Source of the DNA: Dichetophora obliterata | Taxonomy: Eukaryota > Arthropoda > Insecta > Diptera > Sciomyzidae | NCBI GenBank assembly: GCA_963920525.1 | Contig: OY986437.1 | Coordinates: forward strand, 198,247,511-198,311,510 | Direction of reading: 5' to 3' | Length of the DNA stretch: 64,000 bases | Shown: piece after piece, positions 55,442-64,000 of the stretch | How positions within the stretch are numbered: position 1 is the stretch's first letter | Layout of the letters: each line of letters begins with the position of its first letter | The notes under the pieces: generated by a model | Databases searched by the model: none | The model's input: only the letters and a program-made list of their open reading frames with translations | Told to the model about the DNA's origin: nothing | Position numbers and translations under genes: made by a program

Positions 55442-55984
55442 CAAATTTAATTAATTCAAGCTTATTTGCTCTTATACTCTTACTCTAGTCGCCTTACTCT
55501 CACTTTCAATTGTTGATACAGAGTATTTTTGATTCATACAATGATCATATGTATATCTAACTAGTTATTGTTAATAATAAGAAGAGAGGGGGTGAGGGAA
55601 AGATATACAAAATTTATATTACAAACATTGCAGCTGATTGCAAACCAAAAGAGAGAGACAGAGAAAAACTAATCTCTTGAGCGTACATGCTAGCAACGTG
55701 ATCGGTTCTGTATCTGTTTTTAACATGATTGAAATCATTATTACTTTGTTTTAATGTAATAAAAAAACAAAAATTATGTAAGTCATTTAAATTTTACACT
55801 CCTACAACTAAAAACAACGCTTTTATTAACAAAATTCTAACAGGCCTCAATGCAAGTGCTTGAAAAAATTGGAAAGTTTTTTGCTTCTCCTTTTAAATTA
55901 TTAAAATGTAACTTACGGGTTTTTTTGAGTTCATATGACAATATATGCTTTCGTGTCAGAATTTAAATCTAAAATAAATGTTGA

Positions 55985-56092
55985 CTTTATATGATTTAAA
56001 TACAAATTCTAAATGTTTGATAGTTTAAATCATACTTGATTTTAAATACAAATTCTAGTTGTTTGATAGTTTAAAATCGTTTATTGAGCTTA
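55985..56092. repeat. dispersed block X, first copy
   Basis: TATGATTTAAATACAAATTC...TGTTTGATAGTTTAAATC, then CAAATTCTAGTTGTTTGATA and CGTTTATTGAGCTT, recurs in the same orientation at 59877-59979 with few differences. Within the block the GTTTGATAG phrase itself is duplicated. Confidence 0.7.
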
Positions 56093-56589
56093 AGGTCAAA
56101 GTTAGAACAATTAATTGTTCTAACGAATTTTTCCAAAGAAACAACAACAACAACAAAGTTTTTTCAATATGAAAAGGAAAAAATCACTAGCTGATCTGAT
56201 TGCAATTTCTACTCTGCTAAAAGCGTCATCAGAAATCTTTGTGATACCCGTGCAAGCGCGCGCTAACGCACTGCACCATCGGGGCGATGAGATTTGAAGC
56301 GTCAATTTCTCAGTTTTTCCTCCATTTCATAATGTCACATTTGTTGTTGTATTTCTGTTTTACTTTAGTTTCTATGCTTATGTTATTATATGTAGTCCAA
56401 CAGCCTGCTGGAAGTCTGCACTAACAAAGCATGTTTACTGAAGTTGTTTTTAGAATTTTTGCTGATTTTGTTTTCAGCTGTTAATAAATTTAAAAATAAA
56501 TTTAACTTTTAATTTCATCTAATGCCCAGACTGAATGAGTGATATTATGAAAACAGACAATGAACTTAAAAAGACGGACAAAAAAAAAT

Positions 56590-56815
56590 TGTTTACAGTA
56601 CAGAAGTGAAACTTCTAAAAATTAAGAATAGTAGAGATTTTTGTGAAAGACACAGAAAAGAAATATAAGACAAAGCTTGCATAGTAAAATTCTGTTTCTT
56701 CAATATTTACACTGCCATTTATTGATGCTTCAATTAGTAATACTGATTTAAATGGTTTGTTTTAACTAGAATATGGGATATATGTGTGTTCGTGGTTTGC
56801 TATTTTCGACGTAAA
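56590..56815. repeat. dispersed block Y, first copy
   Basis: It starts GTTTACAGTACAGAAGTGAA and contains GAGATTTTTGTGAAAGACA, ATATTTACACTGCCATT, TGGTAATACTGATTTAA-like and TTGCTATTTTCGACG words. The same order is present at 59061-59280. The start also matches 20267. Confidence 0.65.
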
Positions 56816-57009
56816 TAAATAATGTATCTGATAAATAAAATATTTTTTTTTAAATATTAGCTTTATTGAGAAAAATAGAAAATGAAATTCAAAACTATAT
56901 TGAATTAAACACGATTTAAAAAAAGCGTAAATCAAAGTAGTTATCAGCGCGAATCTTCAGAAAAACCATTTTCCATCCATCATTCAGCTCCTCTTTTTTC
57001 TCTTGCACC
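56816..57009. other. AT-rich spacer
   Basis: Nothing recognised. Confidence 0.35.
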
Positions 57010-57600
57010 AAATTAATGTGCACGCTTTAAAGGCATAAAAACGCAGTTGTAAGAATGATTTTAATGAGTCGAGATATGGTATGAGCAGCGACACCTTCCC
57101 ATATTCAAAAGGTAATGTTGCTGGATGATTGGTAAGCTGATTTTAATATTTGCGCGAAGAAGTATTTAATCAACTGATCGATTTATGTTTACCATAAACC
57201 AGCAAGTCGTGAGATTCACAAAAAACTATAACCGAAATAATCGAAATAATCGCAGACAAAACATTTCGATTTGGTTCCAGTAATTCCTTGTGACCAGGCA
57301 GCATCATTACATTAACAAGCAGGTCGATCATGAATGTGTGAGCTGCTTCTGCTGATCCTATGTGCCACCGACTCGAAGCGTGGCTTCTTCAAACTCATGC
57401 AGATTTTTATATTTTGTGAAAGGCTTTATATCGAGTGATCCTAAAATGGCGTGAACGTTTTTAGGTGGAAAGAGGACGCAGTATAGGCAAAGTGCACCTT
57501 TTAATTTTTTATGTATATTAACCACGGCGCATAGGTGACAAAAATCTAAGTTTGGGTTCAAATCCGTCCTTTTTAAAGTCGTAGATTTGAGGAGGAACAC
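57010..57600 (-). pseudogene. hAT transposase N-terminal part (TTF-type zinc finger) relic
   Basis: Reading leftward from 57600 the minus strand gives LKGALCLYCVLFPPKN with a C-x2-C pair, then GSLDIKPFTKYKNLHEFEEA, the layout of the TTF-type zinc-finger region of ZMYM1-like hAT proteins. After a frame change at about 57357 it continues AAHTFMIDLLVNV and EPNRNVLSAIISIISVIVFC, which matches the helical stretch that follows in that family. The rest of the transposase, including the catalytic core, is not found nearby. It is a different fragment from the hATC relic at 36621-36903 but of a similar protein type. Inactive. Confidence 0.6.
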
Positions 57601-58047
57601 AAGGGCATTTGAGCATTTGCAATTTCTGAGATGAAATAAGAAAAATTTCTATTTATAAAACAGTTAAATATTAAAAACATGTGTTTCGAACATGATGTAC
57701 ATTTACCACCATCCCCATCCCACCCACTAATCACTTCTTCCACCCCCACCCCAACCTGTATAATCCGAAACTGGAAAACAGGCAAGCATGCACAAATTTT
57801 TTTTAGCAAGCTCAAAGATCATTAAAACAACATTATTCTATTTAGCGTTTCTAATTTAACAAAAACAAGAAAAAGTAAAAAAAAAAAAAAAATACTGTAT
57901 AGCGCTGTAAGATATATGGGCTAAGATATATTTCCATAGTCACGCACGTAACGTTCGTACGCCTTTTTTGTTGTTAAAAATTAAAAAAAGCAAAGAAATA
58001 TTTAAACTTTTTTTAATCCTGTTGTAATTTTTGGATAGCATTCTGTA
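57601..58047. other. non-coding stretch
   Basis: It contains a C-rich patch at about 57708-57760 (CCCATCCCACCCACTAATC, CACCCCCACCCC) and a long A run at about 57874-57890. No gene is recognised. Confidence 0.4.
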
Positions 58048-58411
58048 CAGTAAAAAATTTGAGGGTAAATTTTATCTTTTTTATAACATTTATGTGGTAT
58101 AAACTTTTTTATTCCAAATAATTTATAAATTTTATACCACTCAATATTATAAAAATAATAAAACAAATAAAATTTAAAAATTTTATTTTATTTTTTTTTT
58201 TTATTTTATTTGCAAATCAAAATATATTCTGGTTCGAAAGAAAAAATACACCGAAATCGGCAAATTTAAAAATATAGTGGTTTCGATTGGACTGACGATA
58301 AAAATGGTCTGGAAAAAATTTATAAGATTTGATGGTATAACTTTTAAAACATTTTTGGTTTGGATTTATATGTATACAAAATAGCATAAAATTTATGCTA
58401 ATTTTTTACTG
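58048..58411. mobile_element. MITE with CAGTAAAAAATT ends
   Basis: CAGTAAAAAATTTGA (58048) and TAAATTTTATC are mirrored by AATTTTTTACTG at the right and ATAAAATTTATGC. Internally GTGGTATAAACTTTTTTATT mirrors GATGGTATAACTTTTAAAAC only loosely. TA precedes the left end, but no matching duplication was found on the right, so the boundary may be off by a few bases. Confidence 0.4.
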
Positions 58412-59060
58412 TGTAGTAGTACTATATTTAGTGTAAAAAGTGGAAGCGATCGAATGTATTGTCCAAAGATATAAACAATCCAAAAAGGACGCGTTACGAT
58501 ACAAAAAAAGGAAATGGTTTTTCTCTGCATTAATATAATCAAAAAATCTGGGAAGTGTGCAAGAGTTTTTTTATTAAAAATATTTTAATGTTTTCTGGAA
58601 TGATGTTGCTATATATTCATAACTGTTTCGTTGAAAATTCTTTTTAATTATTTTTATACAAGCCATAACATAACACGTTATGATACATATGCTACGATAC
58701 AGATTTTTCCCTTCAAAGAAGTAAAATTTTTGTATAGTTTTATTTATTTAATTGAACTTAAAAATCAGATAAAGTATAATTCAGGTCTGTATAAATAAAA
58801 AACTGAAAAAAATTTAAATAAACTTTGTATTATGCGAGTATTAATTATACTTATAAAATTCCTTCTTTTGTTAAAATTTTTCATTTTTTGTCACCATTTT
58901 TCTACTTTTGTTGCCATTCATCATGTTTGTTGCCATTTGGTTCAAAATTCAAATTGAGATCAGCTCTCAGAACTCTCACAATATAAATTTAAAATTTTGT
59001 TCTCTGTTATATTTTTCTGTTATTTTTCAGTCGCGGTGGACCTTTTGGTGGAAATGCTCA
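58412..59060. other. AT-rich non-coding stretch
   Basis: No gene recognised. A 102-codon frame starting at 58908 runs into repeat block Y and is not supported. Confidence 0.4.
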
Positions 59061-59735
59061 TATACAGAAATGAAACTTCGTAAAATGAAAGATATGAGAA
59101 ATTTTTGTGAAAGAGGCAGAGAGAGCATCTTTAAAGAAATACAATACAAAATTTGCATAAAAATATTCTGCTTATGTAATATTTACACTGTCATTGGTTG
59201 TTGCTTTAATTGGTAATACTGATTTAATGGTTTTTGATTACTAAAGCATGAGATATATGTGCTTGGATTGCTATTTTCGAGAAAAAAAATTGCATATATT
59301 GTAGAGAGATCTTTGTGGGAATCTATTTATATACAAAAATTTTTTTTCTTAATTTTCCCCTCTCAACATTTTTTATGAACACATCTACACTCTATCTGCC
59401 GCCCTTCTGGTGGTGCAAACTCACAAAAAACATAAAAGAATAGAAAAACATGTCTATTATAGTACATATCAAAAAATCTATGACCCATAGGGGGATCTAA
59501 TGTATGAGCTGGTCCTATTAATTTTTCTTCCTCAACATTTCTTTTGAGCAAACCTATACTCTATCTGCCACCCTTCCCCATACAAAAAAAAAAACACAAA
59601 ATAGAAAACATAATTGCTCATGTACACAAAATCGTGACGAGAATCGAAATATTTTTCATGACGAAAGTTTTTCGTGACGAGGCTCTAAAAATTTTGCTCT
59701 CAGTATCAAATTGCCACCTAAGAAGTTTCACTTCA
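59061..59735. mobile_element. dispersed element Y, copy with both ends
   Basis: The left end ACAGAAATGAAACTTCGTAA and the right end (inverse GAAGTGAAACTTCTTAGG) suggest TIRs. The body contains TACACTCTATCTGCC twice (about 59388 and 59557) and the GTGACGAGAATCGAAA / GTGACGAGGCTC pair near 59635-59680. The same words occur at 21588-21780 inside the element at 20267-21820. No protein is recognised, so this would be a non-autonomous family of unknown superfamily. Confidence 0.5.
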
Positions 59736-59876
59736 AAAATAGAATAGCAAAGCAAAAAAAAAAAAAAAAACCTAATTTAAAACATGTGTTATCGCTTTGT
59801 CATTATTGCTACTTGCACTAATTTTAATAAAATTAAAGTTTTCTATATAACCTCGTTATTTATTATGTTGATTTTC

Positions 59877-59979
59877 TATGATTTAAATACAAATTGTAAA
59901 TGTTTGATAGCTTAAATCATTCTTGAACGTAAATTCAAATTCTAGTTGTTTGATAGTTTTAAATCGTTTATTGAGCTTT
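59877..59979. repeat. dispersed block X, second copy
   Basis: Same block as 55985-56092. Here it lies downstream of block Y, whereas in the first locus it lies upstream, so the two blocks have been rearranged relative to one another. Confidence 0.65.
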
Positions 59980-61549
59980 TAATAAATTTTTTTTATTTTT
60001 TGTATTGCAAGTAAAATTTATATTATTTATTTGAAATAACCATTTGGAGCGACGAGGAGCGTGCCACTTATTTTGAAATAATGCTATTATATATTTTAAC
60101 TGAGTTTTAAGTTGGTCACGATTTATCTCTGCACAAGTTTTTGCTCTTACAAAGCTAAACATATATCTAATAAAATCGGGTTTATATTTTATTTCGAGCT
60201 ATGCAGAAAAGATATGGCCAATTTTCATAGAACCTGTCTTGTAAAAAAAAATTTTCTTCATTATTTGCAGGTACTTGCAGCTTGGACATATTTTATTCTA
60301 TAAAACATACTTTTAGCTAACTTAAACAACAAATTTAGAATGTACCTCGATATACTTTTTTTTATTCACTTTTAAACTTTAAAAAGTTCTTTTTTTCACT
60401 TGAACATTCGCTACGACTTTGAAAATATCAGTAAAATGAAAGCTAAAATAAAAACAAACCCCGAATAATTTTTTATTTGCATTTGATTACAAGTGTTTAA
60501 AATATGCTTCATTAATTAGGGTTGCATTTTAAGTAACTCAATTGGAGGATTCGAAAGTTGGACCCAAATTTATGTTTTTTTTTACTAAGCTGGCAGCTTT
60601 TCTCGCACTTGACTTTCAGAGCTCCGTGTAACAAAACGAAATAAAAATTTTAAGACACTTTGTGGTTCTTCTTTGTGAAAGTGTATTCTATCAGAAAACA
60701 AAAAATTTATTGGGTTTTTTGGAAATTGATTTTTTCCTATTTATGGGAAAAGTAAAACACTGTGCGCTGTAGGTCAAATCTTTTACAAAACCAAAAAGTC
60801 TCCTCTTTATTATATGATTTTTATATAAATATAATTAAATATAAGATATCAATAAATTCAGTGAATTATCGTGATTTATTTTTAAAGCATACAAATTGTT
60901 AATAAAATACTAACCGGGAAAGACAAATCGTCAAAGCAAATTTTTATAGAAATATTGGTGGAAACAAATCAAAGTCAGGGTCCTAACTGCTGTCCAGTTT
61001 AAAGTCTCAAAAAGGTCCTTATCGTTAATGTTTAATATGACTGCATAAAATGATTGAGATATGGTACAAAACACATTTGCATTGGTCCTTGGAGAAGCTT
61101 TGAGAAAAAGTTTTAAAATAGTCCTTTATAACAACAAACGTAATATGCATAGATTTTTTTTCGATTTCATTGACCGTTAAGTCATTTAAAAAAATAAAAA
61201 TTTTTAATACAAATAATTTTCGTTGTTTTTTTTTTAAGTTTTTTTCTTACGCTAGCATTTTACAAGTTATTCAAACTATCGACAAATATTTCGGCATTGG
61301 AGTTTCCTCAAAAAGCATTTAATGAGTGCTAATCAAAAATATTACAACTGTTTATGCTGTTGTTTGCATAACAACAAGGTGTGAAGAAACAATAAAAAAT
61401 TATTGCATGTTTTAAATAATCAAAAAAACAAAAACCAAAAAATGCATTTATTGAAAAAACTGCAATGTGTATTCAAGAAAATTACAAGAGTTGCATGTAG
61501 CAGCAGCAACGCAAAGGTAGCAATACATTAAGTATTGCAGATGTAGTAA
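59980..61549. other. AT-rich non-coding stretch
   Basis: No gene recognised on either strand. Nothing that looks like element ends was found. Confidence 0.4.
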
Positions 61550-61615
61550 CAACCACAACTGCAACAACAACAACAACAACAACAACCACAACAATAACAA
61601 TAACAATAATACAAA
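61550..61615. repeat. (CAA)n / (CAACAATAA)n microsatellite
   Basis: An uninterrupted CAACAACAACAACAACAAC run followed by AACAATAACAATAACAATAA. Leucine-rich minus-strand open frames here are artefacts of the triplet repeat. Confidence 0.9.
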
Positions 61616-62454
61616 AGACTTAAAGTCATTCACGCTTAGGAAGCATGAAGAATTGAAAGCGAAAAAATCGCGCCGACAGACAAATAAAACTGAAAACGAA
61701 TGAAGCCAAGAAAAATACAGCTCACGTTGATGCTGAGTTAAAATGAGCAGGAAAAAAGTGCAGCGAAAAACCTAGTAGCAGCTGTAGTAGTAGAAAAGTA
61801 GTAAAATACTACGAAATATTCGCTGAATAAATGTGCAGTTTGCTAGTATTACGTTGGTTAGAGTTTGTTGTTGTTTTTGCACATTATTTCAGCTTGGTTG
61901 GTAATAAGAAAATATTACAAAATCGAATGCAAACAAACACACAAACATGAAGAAACATACAATAAACATAAAACTGCACTCGGTGGCTAGCTGGAGCGGC
62001 CGTGGCTTTAGTGGAGCCCTCGTCACAGACTTGAACAACGTCTTGATAGTTACAGAGCAGCCCAGACTAGCTGCAAGACTTGAAACAAATAGCTTGAACT
62101 GAACTACGACAACGACGATAACGACAAGTACAATGACTATGACGCTGATGACGACGTTTTTATACAAAACAGCAACAAAAACAGCACTTATTTTAAAAAA
62201 ATGTTTATTTTTTTTAGCAACTAATATAAATCTAATTTAACTATAAAAAACCACTTTTTTATTTTTGTTGTTTTTGCTGCTATTGTTGTTGAGGTGGTTT
62301 GCTTGGTGCTTTCATTAACTTGTTGAGCTTTGTAGAAACAGCTTTTGATTTGCATTATTTTTGAAGTGACTATTAATAGCGATATGGTATTTATAAGAAA
62401 AATTAAAGGATATAAAAATTTTTTTAACTAAAAATCTGTTATATTTACAAGGTT
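61616..62454. other. non-coding or untranslated stretch
   Basis: The segment 61980-62165 is noticeably less AT-rich than the surroundings, and an open minus-strand frame crosses it (61889-62167), but its product is low-complexity hydrophobic and not recognised. CGACGATAACGACAAG-type repeats occur at 62106-62160. Confidence 0.35.
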
Positions 62455-62717
62455 TTTGTTGTTTTTCAGCCAACTCTATTGCTGCACACGCAAAACCGCA
62501 ACACGAATCCTTTTTTCGTATCCAATTTAAGCTAAACTGTTTTGAGTTGAAATTTGGTTGTTTATTTTTTTTTTTTGCAAACACAATTGTGAATTTTCGC
62601 GTTTGAAAAACTTTTCGAAAAATTGATTCTTTTCGCGGTCGAAATTTGCGAGGAGCTAAAGTTTTAGTAGCTTCTTCCGCTAAGTTGTAGTCTTCAGAAC
62701 ACTCGAACGATTAAACT
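62455..62717 (-). other. possible 5' leader / first exon of a minus-strand gene
   Basis: Downstream of the promoter-like site the minus strand runs through a mixed-composition leader without a convincing start codon and reaches a weak donor CCTT|GTAAAT near 62454. No coding exon was found. The call depends entirely on the promoter call. Confidence 0.2.
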
Positions 62718-62746
62718 GATCGCGCTCAGAACGCAATTATTTAAAA
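62717..62746 (-). promoter_or_regulatory. candidate core promoter (TATA-like box plus initiator)
   Basis: On the minus strand GATCAGTTT contains TCAGTT, a perfect match to the fly initiator TCAKTY, with A+1 at 62717. TTTTAAATA lies at -29 to -21 (62746-62738), the expected TATA distance. The sequence around it is the least AT-rich part of this end of the window, and GA/CAG-type sequence follows downstream. A motif match alone can arise by chance. Confidence 0.4.
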
Positions 62747-64000
62747 CGCGTTCGGAAATTTGCTTCCGTCGATATCTGGGAAGATGTCGCTGCCGATGTC
62801 GATGATAATGATGTCGTTGATGCTGCTGCTGTTGTAACACGACTACAACAACAAAAACATTCAAAAAGAATTGATTTTTTTCTTCTTTCACTCTTCTTCA
62901 CATTTCCTTTTTATAAAATTTTGTTTCGTTTTTTTTTTATTTATGTTCTTGTGCTGCTCTCACATTTCTTGCTCATTTACTCACTTTTTACTAATGATTC
63001 TTCTCTTTTTTTTTAATGAAATTTTGTCATTTGTCGACATCACGAGCTGAATTAATTAATTATTTAGAATTTTTTTTTTTTTAATTTTTTTTTCTGTCAC
63101 CAAAAATTATCTCAATTTAACTTGAGTGGATTCTGTCAGTTTACACGAGCCACCAAAAAAACCGATTTGTGGCCGTCTACTTAAACTGGTCGGCGCACAC
63201 TAAAGTCGTCGTCCGCTTCGTAGCAGTCGAATGCGCCCAAAAGCCCAGTAAAGCAACAAAAACAACATACTGAGTTGAAAAAAAACAAAAGAAATACAAA
63301 GGTTTTTTCATTGAAAAAACTAGTTGAAGAAACCGCAAACTTTAAGTTAAGACACAGCTTGAAGAAACAATGAGAAAAAGCAACAACAACAAAACCTGCA
63401 CAAAAGCTTTTGAGTTGGCTTAAACGCAGCTGTAATATAAGCTCAAACACACCCAGTCGGTAAAACACTTGAATCGGTCATTTCAAAAACAGCATTATTC
63501 AATTATTTTTTGCACATAGTTTTTTTGTTGCAAACACTTCCTTGAAGGTAGACCCAAAATCTGGGTAAAATCCACACACTTCTGTGTACTTCTTCCTACA
63601 ATATTTAAGCAATACCTCGCAATCTTCGTTTATTGCTAAAACAACATGGAAAAACGCTACATGAGAGCGATTCTAGATCAGTTTGAAAACATGATCGTAT
63701 CTACGTCCCAGAAGAATATTTTAATTTAGTTTCGAAATCCAGTTCAAAATTTACAGTTAAAGAACTGAAAACTGAAGATAAGATGAGAAATATTCCAAAA
63801 GATATTAAAACATGACAAATTAATGCATGTGAAATGTTAGGAAGCCAATTTTTAAGTGTAATCGTCAATAATAAGCAATAAAAATATGATTACTACGATT
63901 GTTTTGGTTAAATTATGTACCACTAATCCTATTTCTTGCTAAAACAATATAGGTCAAGAACAGTTTTTCACACTCAAAAAAATCTGCTTCCCTAAAATTA
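62747..64000. other. non-coding stretch to the window end
   Basis: GATGTCG/GATGATGATG words (62780-62830) and CAACAACAA runs would be upstream of the putative promoter. The segment 63130-63260 is less AT-rich and includes GTCAGTTTACACGAGCC, another initiator-like sequence on the plus strand, but without a TATA box. No gene recognised. Confidence 0.4.

Noticed and set aside
56225..56295. tRNA-like sequence on the minus strand (GGTGCAGTGCGTTAGCGCG)
   Set aside because: It has an A-box-like stretch, but the B box is not convincing and no cloverleaf could be drawn.
63130..63150. Plus-strand initiator-like GTCAGTTTACACG as a promoter
   Set aside because: No TATA-like sequence at the right distance and no clear downstream element.
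1..64000. CRISPR arrays, rRNA, prokaryotic operons or phage genes
   Set aside because: No regularly spaced identical repeats, no rRNA-like sequence and no gene-dense coding blocks. The tandem repeats seen have no unique spacers.

Overview
The window reads as AT-rich nuclear DNA of an insect, most probably a higher (cyclorrhaphan) fly and possibly a tephritid fruit fly. The reasons are a canonical mariner of the Mos1 length class, two relics of the DD41D (rosa-type) mariner branch, many (CAA)n/(TTG)n runs, and the lack of any bacterial-style gene packing. I find no complete host protein-coding gene. What can be recognised is a dense set of mobile elements, most of them cut-and-paste DNA transposons with terminal inverted repeats (TIRs), set in intron-like or intergenic AT-rich sequence. 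The organism call is inference.

Layout. 1-7.3 kb: a TTAA-flanked piggyBac-type MITE, minisatellite-like ATGATATGATGG / TACTACTATTTTC repeats and plain AT-rich DNA. 7.3-10.4 kb: a foldback MITE followed by a nested palindrome complex. 10.65-14.0 kb: a complete hAT-like transposon with an uninterrupted 734-codon transposase, TIRs and an 8-bp target duplication. 14.5-15 kb: an internally deleted piggyBac transposase relic. 18.1-19.9 kb: a broken LINE inside an ACTAGT-rich repeat. 20.3-21.8 kb: a degenerate tandem array interrupted by a hAT MITE with a perfect 8-bp duplication. 25.4-26.7 kb: extremely AT-rich low-complexity DNA, then a second copy of the minisatellite. 27.4-29.1 kb: a PIF/Harbinger-like element and a TA-flanked MITE. 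31.5-36.1 kb: a 4.6-kb transposon with about 450-bp TIRs, an intron-containing gene of a poorly characterised transposase-like family, and a nested 1.1-kb element in its 5' region. 36.3-37.1 kb: a deleted hAT. 38.9-40.8 kb: an antisense LINE that has lost its YADD box. 42.4 kb: a tRNA-like sequence. 43.2-44.5 and 48.6-49.5 kb: two DD41D relics. 47.2-47.8 kb: a foldback element. 49.9-51.2 kb: a nearly intact mariner (345 codons, one nonsense codon). 51.7-53.9 kb: two hAT-type elements, one carrying a nested MITE. 54-60 kb: foldback, tandem and dispersed duplicated repeats and a hAT (TTF-type) relic. 61.5-64 kb: CAA repeats and a promoter-like sequence on the minus strand.

How the parts relate. 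The two elements most likely to be informative are the hAT-like element at 10.66-13.99 kb and the long-TIR element at 31.55-36.12 kb. Both encode transposase-like proteins that do not look like textbook family members but have structural hallmarks of mobile elements. The many short elements with conserved ends (piggyBac-, hAT-, Harbinger- and Tc1/mariner-like) look non-autonomous and would depend on transposases encoded elsewhere. A possible host gene on the minus strand is hinted at by a TATA-like box plus initiator near 62.72-62.75 kb and a first-exon-like stretch ending in a good splice donor near 46.01 kb. No coding exon of such a gene could be identified.
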